A stretch of 64,000 nucleotides of DNA from 62-47 sp051954235 (GCA_051954235.1 JBQCHY010000008.1:5450-69449), one strand, 5' to 3'. Shown: positions 15,916-25,102, numbered from the stretch's first letter. Program-made: numbers and translations. The notes: generated by a model not told the origin, from the sequence alone.

Positions 15916-16458
15916 ATGACCCAGCCTGCCTCCGCCTATTTCATGGAAGAGCGCCACGACCCCAACGAAACCCACACGCTGTCCGTGCTGGTCGCCAACG
16001 AGCCCGGTGTGCTCGCGCGGGTGATCGGCCTGTTCTCCGGCCGCGGTTACAACATCGAAAGTCTCACGGTGTCGGAGACCGAGAGCCAGAAGCACGTCTC
16101 GCGCATCACCATCGTCACCACCGGCACGCCGATGGTGATTACCCAGATCAAGCATCAGCTCGACCGCATGATCCCGGTCTATCAGGTCGTGGACATGACG
16201 TTGACGGGCCGCTCCATCGAGCGTGAGCTGGCGATGGTCAAGGTGAAGGGTTCCGGCGATCAGCGCATCGAGGCGATGCGGCTTGCCGAAGTGTTTCGTG
16301 CCCGTGTGGTTGATGCCACCAACGAGAGCTTCGTGTTCGAGATCACTGGCGCGACCTCCAAGATCGATCAGTTCGTTAATCTGATGCGGCCGATCGGTCT
16401 GGTCGAGGTGTCGCGCACCGGTGTCGCCGCCATTTCGCGCGGGCCTGAAGGAATGTGA
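15916..16458 (+). CDS. ilvH: Acetolactate synthase small (regulatory) subunit
   Basis: IlvH activates the catalytic subunit and makes it sensitive to valine. The 180-residue protein has an ACT domain (about 20-95: HTLSVLVANEPGVLARVIGL, GYNIESLTVSETE) and the conserved C-terminal half (SIERELAMVKV, FVFEITG, GLVEVSRTGVAA). ATG 15916 (MTQPAS) is preferred over ATG 15907 because it matches the usual start of the family in related bacteria; both share the same weak ribosome site. Confidence 0.94.
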   Translation: MTQPASAYFMEERHDPNETHTLSVLVANEPGVLARVIGLFSGRGYNIESLTVSETESQKHVSRITIVTTGTPMVITQIKHQLDRMIPVYQVVDMTLTGRSIERELAMVKVKGSGDQRIEAMRLAEVFRARVVDATNESFVFEITGATSKIDQFVNLMRPIGLVEVSRTGVAAISRGPEGM

Positions 16459-16472
16459 GCTGCGACTGACGT

Positions 16473-17348
16473 ATGAAGCCGGTCGACATCTTCTGCGCCA
16501 TTCTGGTGGCTGTCATCTGGGGGCTTGGGTTCATCGCCAGTCGCTTGGCGCTGGATGAACTCTCGCCGTCGATGATGACGGCGCTGCGCTTTGCCATCGC
16601 GGCGGTGCCGTGCCTGTTCATTCGCAAGCCGAAGGTGTCGTGGCCGATTCTGATCGTGATCAGCCTGACGATGTTTCTGTTTCAGTTCCTGGCGCAGTCC
16701 TATGGGATCGCGGAAGGCGTGCCGGTCGGCCTAACCAGTGTGATCGTGCAAAGCCAGGCGTTGTTCACCATCGCCTTTGCCGCCATCGCGTTCCGCGAAA
16801 AGCCGACGTCGATTCAGATGTTGGGCATTGGGATTGCGACCATCGGGCTGCTGATGATCTGCGGCACCGTCGGTTTCGATTTCTCGGTCGGTGCGTTCAC
16901 GGTGCTGATGATTTCGCCGGTGAGCTTCGCGATCGGCAATCTGTTGCTGCGTCTCGCGCCTCACGTGCCGATGTTCGATCTCTTCGCGTGGCTCTACCTG
17001 ATCCCGCCGCTGCCGCTGTTTGCCTTGGCGCTGATCGTCGACGGGCCGCAGGCGAGTTGGCACGATCTCACGCATATGTCGCTCACCGGCGGTTTGAGCA
17101 TGCTGGCCATCGGCATCTTTACCACCAGCTTTGGCTATTGGCTCTGGGGACGGCTGTTGCGCACCTACACGGCGGCGCAGGTGACGCCGTTTGCCTTGCT
17201 GGTGCCGTTCGTCGGCGCGGCGTCGTCCGCTGTGGTGTTCCATGAGAAGTTCGGCTTTCTTCGCCTCGCCGGAATGCTGACGGTGATGGCGGGGATTGCG
17301 GTGATGCTGCTGTCGCGGCGGCCGCCGGCGCCGGCAGGGGCGGGGTGA
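16473..17348 (+). CDS. EamA/DMT-family metabolite exporter
   Basis: This 291-residue protein has about ten hydrophobic segments in two EamA repeats, each starting near an Asn/Arg-rich turn (ALRFAIAAVPCLFIRKPK; TPFALLVPFVGAASSAVVF). It resembles the O-acetylserine/cysteine exporters of this family. It starts 14 bases after ilvH and stops just before the LysE-family gene, so the three are probably co-transcribed. Position in an ilv locus suggests amino acid efflux; the substrate is unproven. Confidence 0.85.
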   Translation: MKPVDIFCAILVAVIWGLGFIASRLALDELSPSMMTALRFAIAAVPCLFIRKPKVSWPILIVISLTMFLFQFLAQSYGIAEGVPVGLTSVIVQSQALFTIAFAAIAFREKPTSIQMLGIGIATIGLLMICGTVGFDFSVGAFTVLMISPVSFAIGNLLLRLAPHVPMFDLFAWLYLIPPLPLFALALIVDGPQASWHDLTHMSLTGGLSMLAIGIFTTSFGYWLWGRLLRTYTAAQVTPFALLVPFVGAASSAVVFHEKFGFLRLAGMLTVMAGIAVMLLSRRPPAPAGAG

Positions 17349-17352
17349 GCCG

Positions 17353-17967
17353 ATGATGGTTGCGATGTCCCAGCAATTGCTGCTCGCCTTCCTCGTGTCC
17401 GCCGTCGTGACGCTGTTCACTCCGGGGCCGAACAACGTCATGCTGCTGTCGTCCGGGCTGAATTTCGGTGTCCGGCGCACGCTGCCGCATGTGGCCGGCG
17501 TCACCATCGGTTTCGCGGTGATGGTCGCCGCGGCGGGGCTCGGCTTCGGTGCGATCTTTACGACCTATCCGGTGCTACAGACCGTTTTGAAGTACGCCGG
17601 TGCGGCCTATCTGGTTTACCTTGCGCTTGCGATAGGCCTGTCCGGGGCGCCAGAACCGGGTGAGGCGGATCGGCGAAGGCCGATGACGTTCCTCGGCGCG
17701 GCGGCGTTTCAGTGGGTCAACGTCAAGGGCTGGGTGATGATCATCGGCACCATCACGGCCTATGCCGCGATGGCGAGCTATCCGTGGAACATTCTGACGC
17801 AGGCCGGGATTTTCCTGTTCTTCGGCTTCCTGTCGTCGCTGACCTGGGCGCTGTTCGGCAGATGGCTGCAACCGCTGGTGAAATCGCCTTGGCGCGTGCG
17901 GGCGATCAACTGGTCGATGGCGGCGCTGCTGCTCGCCTCGCTCTATCCCGTGCTGGCGGAAGGCTGA
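17353..17967 (+). CDS. LysE/RhtB-family amino acid exporter
   Basis: This 204-residue, roughly six-helix membrane protein has the family signature TPGPNNVMLLSSGLNFG near residue 24 and a VNVKGWVMIIGTI segment. It follows the EamA gene by four bases. Having two exporters of different families between ilvH and ilvC suggests an overflow route for branched-chain amino acids or precursors; this is inferred from context alone. Confidence 0.87.
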   Translation: MMVAMSQQLLLAFLVSAVVTLFTPGPNNVMLLSSGLNFGVRRTLPHVAGVTIGFAVMVAAAGLGFGAIFTTYPVLQTVLKYAGAAYLVYLALAIGLSGAPEPGEADRRRPMTFLGAAAFQWVNVKGWVMIIGTITAYAAMASYPWNILTQAGIFLFFGFLSSLTWALFGRWLQPLVKSPWRVRAINWSMAALLLASLYPVLAEG

Positions 17968-18135
17968 AACAGGGCCAAGCCATGCGGAAAACCGGTTTCC
18001 CCTTTGCGGCAAAATGCTTTAGAGAACGGCAGAATTTTCAGCCGGGCCGCTGCCGCTGGCGCTGCGGGGGCTCGCATTCACCCGAAAATCCATCCCATCC
18101 GGGCAATCGTGCCCGCCTGATACAGAGGAACGACC

Positions 18136-19155
18136 ATGCGTGTTTACTACGATCGTGACGCCGACCTGAACCTGATCAAGGGCAAGAAGGTCTGCATCGT
18201 CGGTTACGGCAGCCAGGGCCACGCCCACGCGCTGAACCTGAAGGATTCCGGCGTCAAGGAAGTGGCGATCGCGCTGCGCAAGGGCTCAAGCTCGGCGAAG
18301 AAGGCGGAAGCCGCCGGCTTCAAGGTGTTCGAGGTGGCTGAAGCCGCGAAGTGGGCCGACGTCATGATGATGCTGACCCCCGATGAATTGCAGGGCGACA
18401 TTTATCGCGATCACCTGCATGCCAACATGAAGAAGGGCGCGGCGTTGCTGTTCGCTCACGGCCTCAACGTGCACTTCAACCTGATCGAGCCGCGCGCCGA
18501 CCTCGACGTGCTGATGGTTGCGCCGAAGGGCCCCGGCCACACCGTGCGTTCGGAGTATCAGCGCGGCGGCGGCGTGCCGTGCCTGATCGCGATCCATCAG
18601 GATGCGTCGGGCAACGCCCACGATCTCGGCCTGTCCTATGCGTCGGCGATCGGTGGTGGCCGCGCCGGCATTATCGAAACCACGTTCAAGGAAGAGTGCG
18701 AAACCGATCTGTTCGGCGAGCAGGTGGTGCTGTGCGGCGGCCTGGTCGAACTGATCAAGGGCGGCTACGAGACGCTGGTGGAAGCCGGTTACGCGCCGGA
18801 GATGGCCTACTTCGAGTGTCTGCATGAAGTGAAGCTGATCGTCGACCTGATCTATGAAGGCGGCATCGCCAACATGAATTACTCGATCTCCAACACCGCG
18901 GAATACGGCGAGTACGTCACCGGTCCGCGCATCATCACCGCTGAGACCAAGGCCGAGATGAAGCGCGTGCTGGCCGACATCCAGGGCGGCAAGTTCACCC
19001 GTGACTGGATGCTGGAGAACAAGGTCAACCAGACCTCGTTCAAGGCCACCCGTGCGCGCCTCGCCGAGCACCCGATCGAGCAGGTCGGCGCCAAGCTGCG
19101 CGACATGATGCCGTGGATCAAGAAGGGCGCTCTGGTCGACAAGACGAAGAACTGA
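18136..19155 (+). CDS. ilvC: Ketol-acid reductoisomerase (class I)
   Basis: IlvC rearranges and reduces acetohydroxyacids to dihydroxy acids with NADPH and Mg. The 339-residue protein is the short class I form: NADP site VGYGSQGHAHALNLKDSG (from residue 22), KGPGHTVRSEYQRG, and the Mg site region FKEECETDLFGEQ and VLCGGLVELI. AGAGGAA stands before the ATG. It has its own 168-base upstream gap, so it may be separately promoted, and ends in a strong terminator. Confidence 0.98.
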   Translation: MRVYYDRDADLNLIKGKKVCIVGYGSQGHAHALNLKDSGVKEVAIALRKGSSSAKKAEAAGFKVFEVAEAAKWADVMMMLTPDELQGDIYRDHLHANMKKGAALLFAHGLNVHFNLIEPRADLDVLMVAPKGPGHTVRSEYQRGGGVPCLIAIHQDASGNAHDLGLSYASAIGGGRAGIIETTFKEECETDLFGEQVVLCGGLVELIKGGYETLVEAGYAPEMAYFECLHEVKLIVDLIYEGGIANMNYSISNTAEYGEYVTGPRIITAETKAEMKRVLADIQGGKFTRDWMLENKVNQTSFKATRARLAEHPIEQVGAKLRDMMPWIKKGALVDKTKN

Positions 19156-19164
19156 GCGAAGGAT

Positions 19165-19239
19165 CGTCATGCGCGGGCTTTGCCCGCGTATCCATTAGGC
19201 TTGAGAACGAAGGATCGCCGGATCAAGTCCGGCGATGAC
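19165..19239. repeat. Dispersed palindromic element (related to family B)
   Basis: Two adjacent hairpins, GCGCGGGC-ttt-GCCCGCG and ATCGCCGGA-tcaag-TCCGGCGAT, are bounded by CGTCATG and GATGAC ends. The layout is like the element in glyS (41785-41868), but the arms are more diverged. It lies just after ilvC. Confidence 0.7.
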
Positions 19240-19267
19240 TTCGAGGAAGCTGAGGAACGACTCGTTG

Positions 19268-19301
19268 AAACGCGCGGGCTTGACCCGCGCGTTTCTTTTT
19301 T
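19268..19301 (+). terminator. Rho-independent terminator after ilvC
   Basis: An 11-bp perfect stem, AAACGCGCGGG (19268-19278) with CCCGCGCGTTT (19284-19294), has loop CTTGA and is followed by CTTTTTT. Confidence 0.9.
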
Positions 19302-19339
19302 GGGAAGCTGTTTCGTCAACTTGCGTGTCGGAGCTTGCC

Positions 19340-19735
19340 ATGCAGCACGGGCGAACGGTGCGGATTATCATCGCAACCAGCATTCTGGCGGTGCCATCGC
19401 TGGCACACGCGGCTGACGATGCGCGCTATAGCGCCGAGTACCAGACCTGCGCCAAAGGGTCGACCGTCGATATCGAGCAATGCGTCGGGCAGCTGACCAA
19501 GGCGTGGGATCAACGCCTCAATGCGGCTTATCAAAAGATCATCAAAGGCAATCGCAACGCCTACAAGATGCGTATCGCGCAACGGCTTTGGGTTCAGTTC
19601 CGCAACGCCAATTGCCGATACTACGGCGCGGGCGAGGGGACCATTCGACGGCTCGAATTTGCCGAGTGTATGCGCAGTTCCACGGCGTACCGCGCGCTGG
19701 AGTTGGAAGATATTCTGAAAGGACCGGGCGGATAA
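19340..19735 (+). CDS. LprI-like (DUF1311) secreted protein
   Basis: This 131-residue protein begins with a signal peptide (about 1-24, TSILAVPSLAHAAD) and carries the DUF1311/LprI pattern: cysteines around CAKGSTVDIEQCVGQ, then WDQRLNAAYQKI, QRLWVQFRNANC and ECMRSSTAYRALELE. LprI of mycobacteria inhibits lysozyme, but most family members are uncharacterised. ATG 19340 is chosen because GGAG lies shortly before it and it places the signal peptide at the N-terminus. Four cysteines suggest disulfides in the periplasm. Confidence 0.82.
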   Translation: MQHGRTVRIIIATSILAVPSLAHAADDARYSAEYQTCAKGSTVDIEQCVGQLTKAWDQRLNAAYQKIIKGNRNAYKMRIAQRLWVQFRNANCRYYGAGEGTIRRLEFAECMRSSTAYRALELEDILKGPGG

Positions 19736-19768
19736 GGGCGTTGCGTATCGAGGACATGCTTCTCCTTC

Positions 19769-19853
19769 CGTCATTGCGAGGAGCATAGCGACGAAGCAAT
19801 CCAGTCCTTACTTTATGATTTTCTGGATTGCTTCGCTTGCGCTCGCAATGACG
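19769..19853. repeat. Family A palindromic element
   Basis: This is a third copy, with arms GTCATTGCGAGGAGCATAGCG and GCGCTCGCAATGAC around a CTGGATT/AATCCAG core. It lies in the 121 bases between two convergent genes and ends three bases from the stop of the ABC permease gene, a good position for a two-way terminator. Confidence 0.88.
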
Positions 19854-19856
19854 CGT

Positions 19857-21419
19857 CTAATACGCAGGTTCCTTTGCCCTGACCTTCTCCCACAACCATT
19901 TCGCGACATCGGCCGCCGAATGACTGCCGCTGGCGCGCAGATTGGCTTCGCGCATGGTTGCGATATCGATCTTGCCGAGCAACGGTGTGAGTGCATCGCG
20001 CAGCGCGGAGTCATTTTCTCGTTTCGGCGCCAGCAGCACCATCGCGTCGTAGGGCGGAATGGCGTGCTTCGGATCATCCAGCACGACGAGATCGTATTTT
20101 GCGATCAGCCCGTCGCTGGTGTAACCTGCGATGACATCGACCTCGCCGGTGGCGACGGCGGCATACATGAAATCCGGCTGCATCTGGCGTTGGGAGCGGA
20201 ACTGTAAACCGTAAGCCTGTGTCAGCGCGGCCCATTCCGGGCGCGAGAAAATCTCGTAGTCGCCGGCGATAGACATCTCGCCGGCATGGGCGGCGAGATC
20301 GGCGATGGAATGGATGCCGAGCGCTTCGGCCCGCGCACGCGGCATCACCAGCGCATAAGCATTTTCGAAGCCAAGTTCGCCGAGCAGCGTGACATGCTGT
20401 TTTGAAAGATGGGCTTTCAGATCGGCAAGTAATTCATCGCGCGACTTGATGTCGGTGCGATGCATCTGGTTCGCCCACAACGTGCCGGAGTAATCGACAT
20501 AGACATCGATATCGCCGCTTTCGAGTGCGTTGAAGATGACGCTGGAGCCGAGGCCTTCGCGAGTCGTCGTCGGCAATCCGGCCGCTTGCAGCCGCTGCGT
20601 CATCAGCGCGGCGAGGATGTATTGCTCGGTGAAGGTTTTGGCGCCGACGACATAGCCCTGCCGGGCACGCGACAGCGATGGCATCAAGGCTACTGCGAGC
20701 AGCAGCACCACGCCGATCACGCCCATCGTTACGCGCAGACGGCTATGACGTTGCGCGCCGGTTTCGATCAGTGCCAGTATCTGATCGACAATCAGCGCCA
20801 ACATCGCCGACGCCGCACAGCCAAACAGCACGAACACCCAATTCTGCGTCTGCAAGCCGGCGAAGATGTAGTTGCCGAGGCTGGTCTGGCCGATCGGCGT
20901 CGACAGCGTTGCGGTGCCGATCACCCACACGGCGGCGGTACGGATGCCGGCCATGATGACAGGGAGCGCCAGCGGCAGTTCGACCATTCGCAGCGATTGT
21001 CGCGGCGTCATGCCGACGGCCTGTGCGGCCTCGATGATCGCGGGATCGATCCCCTGCAGGCCGGTGATGGTGTTGCGTAGCACCGGCAGCATCGAATAAA
21101 GCGCCAGCGCCAGCATCGCAGGTAGGAAACCGAACGCCGAAAAGCCGAAGCCGAACCATTGTGCCGTCAGGGCCGCGAGCGCCAACAATAGCGGATAGAA
21201 CAGTGCCAGCAGCGCGAGACCCGGCACGGTCTGCACGATGCTGGCGAAGCCGAGCAGGGCACCTCGCAGGCCTGGCCGATGTCGCGCCAGCAATGCCAAC
21301 GGCAAGCTGATCAGGAGTCCGAGCGCGAGTGCTGCGAGGCTGACGCGCACATGATTGCCGAGATAATCCGGCAGATGTGCCAGCGCGTCGCCCCAGCGCG
21401 GATCGGACCACAGCTTCAT
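19857..21419 (-). CDS. ABC transporter permease fused to substrate-binding domain (osmoprotectant type)
   Basis: This 520-residue fusion has an N-terminal half (1-225) that is a binding-protein-dependent permease with five to six helices and the EAA-like loop EAAQAVGMTPRQSLRMVELPLALP. A further membrane helix (about 230-250) tethers a C-terminal domain (260-520) of the glycine betaine/choline binding type (VVGAKTFTEQYILAALM, DIDVYVDYSGTLW). Such fusions are known for OpuC-like importers. Its ATG overlaps the stop of the ATPase gene upstream. The ligand is probably a quaternary amine; no assay-level evidence. Confidence 0.9.
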   Translation of the reverse strand: MKLWSDPRWGDALAHLPDYLGNHVRVSLAALALGLLISLPLALLARHRPGLRGALLGFASIVQTVPGLALLALFYPLLLALAALTAQWFGFGFSAFGFLPAMLALALYSMLPVLRNTITGLQGIDPAIIEAAQAVGMTPRQSLRMVELPLALPVIMAGIRTAAVWVIGTATLSTPIGQTSLGNYIFAGLQTQNWVFVLFGCAASAMLALIVDQILALIETGAQRHSRLRVTMGVIGVVLLLAVALMPSLSRARQGYVVGAKTFTEQYILAALMTQRLQAAGLPTTTREGLGSSVIFNALESGDIDVYVDYSGTLWANQMHRTDIKSRDELLADLKAHLSKQHVTLLGELGFENAYALVMPRARAEALGIHSIADLAAHAGEMSIAGDYEIFSRPEWAALTQAYGLQFRSQRQMQPDFMYAAVATGEVDVIAGYTSDGLIAKYDLVVLDDPKHAIPPYDAMVLLAPKRENDSALRDALTPLLGKIDIATMREANLRASGSHSAADVAKWLWEKVRAKEPAY

Positions 21420-22219
21420 GAGGCAGGATTCCGTGGCAGCAGGTCGCGCAGCCTCTCGGCTTGGCGTCGCGGCGTTTGCAGCAGGGCGTCAACATCGGCG
21501 TCATCCACACTCGCGAGTTCGCGAGCTGTGCCTTGCGCGATAATGCGTCCCTCGCGCATCACCGCGATCCGATCCGCCAGCAGCACGGCTTCCGCCATGT
21601 CGTGAGTGATCATAATGGTGGTCAAGCCGAGTTCGCGATGCAGGCCGCGGTAATCTTCGCCAAGTCGATGGCGCGTCAGCGGATCGAGCGCGCCGAACGG
21701 TTCATCCATCAGCACAATGTGTGGGCGTGCGGCCAGCGCGCGGGCGACGCTGACGCGCTGGCGCTGGCCACCGGACAATTGGCTCGGTAGGCGATCGCGA
21801 TGAGTGGCGGGATCGAGCCGCACCAGCGCCATTAGTTCGTCGACGCGCGAGGCGATCTGCGCGGCCGGCCATCCCAACAGCCTTGGTGTGATGCCGATAT
21901 TGTCTGCGACGCTCATGTGCGGAAACAGGCCACCGCTTTGGAAGACGGTGCCGATGCTTCGCCGTAAGGCGATGGCGTCGACATTTGCGACGTCGGTGCC
22001 ATCGATGGTAATGCGGCCGCTGTCGGGCGCGATCAGCCGGTTGGCGAGGCGCAGCAGCGTGGTCTTGCCGGAGCCCGACGCGCCGACGATGGCGAGAAAT
22101 TCGCCGGATGCGACCGCAAGCGAGACATCGTTCACCGCCAGCACCGGCGGCGCGCCGCCGCCGCCGCCGAAATGCTTGCGGATATGATCGAATGAGATCA
22201 GGGGCGATGTGACGCTCAT
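21416..22219 (-). CDS. ABC transporter ATP-binding protein (osmoprotectant type)
   Basis: This 267-residue ATPase of the fused permease/binding protein downstream has Walker A GASGSGKTTL, signature LSGGQRQRVSVARAL, Walker B HIVLMDEPFGALDP and the switch histidine in MITHDMAEA. It belongs to the proline/glycine betaine subfamily but lacks a C-terminal CBS pair. A glycine run (FGGGGGAPP) sits before the core. The two genes overlap by ATGA and form a complete importer operon. Confidence 0.92.
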   Translation of the reverse strand: MSVTSPLISFDHIRKHFGGGGGAPPVLAVNDVSLAVASGEFLAIVGASGSGKTTLLRLANRLIAPDSGRITIDGTDVANVDAIALRRSIGTVFQSGGLFPHMSVADNIGITPRLLGWPAAQIASRVDELMALVRLDPATHRDRLPSQLSGGQRQRVSVARALAARPHIVLMDEPFGALDPLTRHRLGEDYRGLHRELGLTTIMITHDMAEAVLLADRIAVMREGRIIAQGTARELASVDDADVDALLQTPRRQAERLRDLLPRNPAS

Positions 22220-22319
22220 GCTAGCTTTGCAGTATCACAGCGATGAGATCGCACCAAGCAAGGGGCCTCCTTGCGAGTTGCCGTCGGTCGTTGGATTTTC
22301 CAACGGAACCGGATTTAAT

Positions 22320-23177
22320 ATGGCGAACGACAACAGAGGACGTTTCGTGCAAACAGCAGGGACCGCAGCAACGGCAATCGAACTTGATGAGGCCAGCGTT
22401 GCGTTCCGGCTCGCCGATGCGCGGGTCTATACGGCGGTCGAGCGCGCCAGCCTCGCGGTGCGCGACGGCGAGTTCATTGCCATTGTCGGGCCGACCGGCT
22501 GCGGCAAATCCACCTTGCTCAACCTCACCGCAGGGCTGTTGGCGCCGGCCTCTGGCGCGGTACGGATTTTCGGTACGCCGCTGACGACACTGAATCGCCA
22601 GGCCGGCTACCTGTTTCAGGCCGATGCGTTGTTTCCATGGAAGACCGCGCTGGAGAACGTCGCGATCGGGCTCGACATCGCCGGAGCGCCGCAGGCCGAA
22701 GCACGCAAGCGCGCGGAGGGTTGGCTCAACGCGGTTGGCCTTGGTGCATTCGGCAATCGTTATCCGCACATGCTCTCAGGCGGTCAGCGTAAGCGCGTCG
22801 GCCTCGCGCAGGTGCTGATCCGCGATCCGAAGATTCTGCTGATGGATGAGCCGTTCGGGCCGCTCGATGCGCAGACCCGGCAAATCATGGGCAATCTGCT
22901 GCTCGATCTGTGGACGGCTGATCGCAAGGCGGTGTTGTTCGTGACGCACGATCTCGAGGAGGCCATCGCGCTCGCAGATCGCGTCGTCATCATGTCCGCG
23001 GGGCCGCGCGCACGCATCATCGGGGACTGGCAGGTCGCATTGCCGCGCCCGCGCGATATATTCGAGATTCGCCTCGACAAGGAATTCCATGCGCTCCATC
23101 GCGAAATCTGGAGCGTGCTGAAGGCCGAGGTTGCGAAGGGCTATCAGCAGGCGTCCGCGCCGCCCGGTGTGGCGTAG
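22320..23177 (+). CDS. ABC transporter ATP-binding protein (nitrate/sulfonate/pyrimidine-precursor type)
   Basis: This 285-residue ATPase of the NitT/TauT-like subfamily has Walker A GPTGCGKSTLLN, the diagnostic FQADALFPWKTALENV, signature LSGGQRKRVGLAQ, and Walker B KILLMDEPFGPLDA. The frame is open to 22209, but ATG 22320 (MANDNRG) avoids overlap with the divergent ATPase. No permease or binding protein is adjacent: downstream is a convergent glycosyltransferase gene. The partner genes must be elsewhere or lost. Confidence 0.88.
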   Translation: MANDNRGRFVQTAGTAATAIELDEASVAFRLADARVYTAVERASLAVRDGEFIAIVGPTGCGKSTLLNLTAGLLAPASGAVRIFGTPLTTLNRQAGYLFQADALFPWKTALENVAIGLDIAGAPQAEARKRAEGWLNAVGLGAFGNRYPHMLSGGQRKRVGLAQVLIRDPKILLMDEPFGPLDAQTRQIMGNLLLDLWTADRKAVLFVTHDLEEAIALADRVVIMSAGPRARIIGDWQVALPRPRDIFEIRLDKEFHALHREIWSVLKAEVAKGYQQASAPPGVA

Positions 23178-23192
23178 CGGCCGGAACGAAAA

Positions 23193-23768
23193 CTATCCCG
23201 GCACCATGATGCGACTGCGCAGCATCAGCCGCGCGCGGCCGAGTTTGCGCAACAGCGTCCGTTCGGCGTCGCGTTGCCCAGCCGGATAGCCGCCCAGCGC
23301 TTCGAAATGCCGGCGTGCGATGACGAGGCCTTGGTCCGGCGACGGACCCGACAATAGCCGCAGCGCGTGAGCGGCCTTCGCTCTCAGCCCTTGATCGGCA
23401 TAGGGTGATCGCGCGTAGCGCAGGATCGCGGCGCGGGGGGCCGGCGTGCTGGCCATTCGATCGATGAACTGTGCGGTCTCGTCGATCCAGCTCAGGTCCG
23501 GCACCGTGCCCGGATGCAGGAACATCAGCCATGACGCGCGCGCCTCTTTCACGCCCGCGACAAGCATGTCCGCGCGCGATCCCTTGCAAACCAGGTAGCT
23601 GCATCCGGCGATGTCGGCGACCCGGGCAATGGTGTCGGTATCACCGCGATCCACCAGCACCACGTCCTGGATCAGGCCGGCGGTCACGCCCGGCACCAGC
23701 GCGGCGAGCGTCGCCACCACCGGTGGCTCCTTGCCCTCGGTCGGGATGATGACGCTGAGCATCGGCAT
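23193..23768 (-). CDS. Family 2 glycosyltransferase-like protein
   Basis: This 191-residue protein starts MPMLSVIIPTEGKEPPVVAT, the usual beginning of a GT-A family 2 enzyme, and has DVVLVDRGDTDTI and SWLMFLHPGTVPD where the nucleotide and acceptor loops lie. It is shorter than typical GT2 enzymes and lacks a clear DXD, so donor and activity are uncertain. GGGAGTGG stands a few bases before the ATG. It converges on the ABC ATPase gene and diverges from the radical SAM gene. Confidence 0.7.
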   Translation of the reverse strand: MPMLSVIIPTEGKEPPVVATLAALVPGVTAGLIQDVVLVDRGDTDTIARVADIAGCSYLVCKGSRADMLVAGVKEARASWLMFLHPGTVPDLSWIDETAQFIDRMASTPAPRAAILRYARSPYADQGLRAKAAHALRLLSGPSPDQGLVIARRHFEALGGYPAGQRDAERTLLRKLGRARLMLRSRIMVPG

Positions 23769-23922
23769 GGTAGCCACTCCCGAAAACCCTTTGGCGGCGC
23801 TTCTAGCATTTTTCGACGTCAGGAGCAGGCCGGCCGGATTGCCGGTGGTGCTGAAAGTTATCCACAGGTCGTGTGTCGCAAATGTTCTTGATATGTTCTC
23901 ACGGCGTGTTAGCATTCAATCC

Positions 23923-25092
23923 ATGAGCAAAGCCTCCAGCGCCCTCAGGCACCCGCCGGTCTCCCTAGCCTCGGCCCCCACCGGGCCGGCGGGTGCATCT
24001 CCTTCGTTTTCGGAGATCGCGATTGCGATCGACCGCGAGCGCCGACGCGGCCGTGGGGCGCAGTCGAATGCGAGCGGCCGCTTCGAGGCGGAGGCGCGCG
24101 TCACCTTCGATGACGGCTGGCAGAGCCTGGACGAACTGCCGCCATTCAAGACGACGGTGGCGCTCGACACCTCGCGCAAGGTCATCACCCGCAACGAGTC
24201 GCCGGATATCGGCTTTGACCGCTCGATCAATCCTTATCGTGGCTGCGAGCACGGTTGCATTTATTGTTTCGCGCGGCCGACCCATGCCTATCTCGGAATG
24301 TCGCCGGGGTTGGATTTCGAATCGAAGCTGTTCGCCAAGCCGGACGCGCCGGCGCTGCTGGAAAAGGAACTGGCGGCGCCCGGCTACGAGCCGAAGATGA
24401 TCGCCATCGGCACCAACACCGATCCCTATCAGCCGATCGAGCGCGAACACAAAATCATGCGCGGCATTCTGGAAGTACTGGAGCGCGCCGGACACCCGGT
24501 CGGCATCGTCACCAAGTCGGCGTTGGTGACGCGCGATATCGATATCCTGTCGCGGATGGCTGAACGCAATCTGGTCAAGGTGGCGCTGTCGGTCACCTCG
24601 CTCGATCCGAAGCTGGCGCGCACGATGGAGCCGCGCGCGTCGACGCCGCCGAAGCGGCTCGAGGCGCTGCGACAACTGTCCGCAGCGGGTATTCCGACCA
24701 CGGTGATGGTCGCACCGGTGATCCCGGCGCTGAACGACTCGGAGATCGAGCGCATTCTCGATTCAGCCGCTCACGCCGGCGTCAAGGAAGCGAGTTACGT
24801 CCTGTTGCGATTGCCGCTGGAAGTCCGCGACCTGTTCCGCGAATGGCTGATGGCGAATTATCCGGATCGTTATCGTCACGTCTTCACGCTGATCCGCGAG
24901 ATGCGCGGCGGCCGCGATTACGACTCGCAATGGGGAACGCGGATGAAAGGCACCGGGCCGATGGCCTGGATGATCGGCCGTCGGTTCGAGATGGCCTGTG
25001 AACGGCTCGGTCTCAACAAGCGGCGGTCGAAGTTGACGACCGACCATTTCGCGCGGCCGCCCCGTCACGGCCAGCAACTCAGTTTGTTTTAG
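23923..25092 (+). CDS. PA0069-type radical SAM protein
   Basis: This 389-residue protein has the radical SAM cluster motif C-x3-C-x2-C in YRGCEHGCIYCFARPTHAYLG, followed by SAM-binding strands (IAIGTNTDPYQPIER, VGIVTKSALVTRDID). This is the SplB-related PA0069 family, whose reaction is unknown; SplB itself repairs spore photoproduct. The C-terminus ends QQLSLF. ATG 23923 is preferred, with an alternative at 23893. A VOC-family gene starts 11 bases after the stop. Confidence 0.9.
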   Translation: MSKASSALRHPPVSLASAPTGPAGASPSFSEIAIAIDRERRRGRGAQSNASGRFEAEARVTFDDGWQSLDELPPFKTTVALDTSRKVITRNESPDIGFDRSINPYRGCEHGCIYCFARPTHAYLGMSPGLDFESKLFAKPDAPALLEKELAAPGYEPKMIAIGTNTDPYQPIEREHKIMRGILEVLERAGHPVGIVTKSALVTRDIDILSRMAERNLVKVALSVTSLDPKLARTMEPRASTPPKRLEALRQLSAAGIPTTVMVAPVIPALNDSEIERILDSAAHAGVKEASYVLLRLPLEVRDLFREWLMANYPDRYRHVFTLIREMRGGRDYDSQWGTRMKGTGPMAWMIGRRFEMACERLGLNKRRSKLTTDHFARPPRHGQQLSLF

Positions 25093-25102
25093 AGGATGTG
25101 AC

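Noticed and set aside
13909..16155. 748-codon antisense frame over ilvB
   Set aside because: It is a GC-rich third-position shadow: the sense strand encodes an intact acetolactate synthase, and the antisense product is low-complexity His/Arg-rich.
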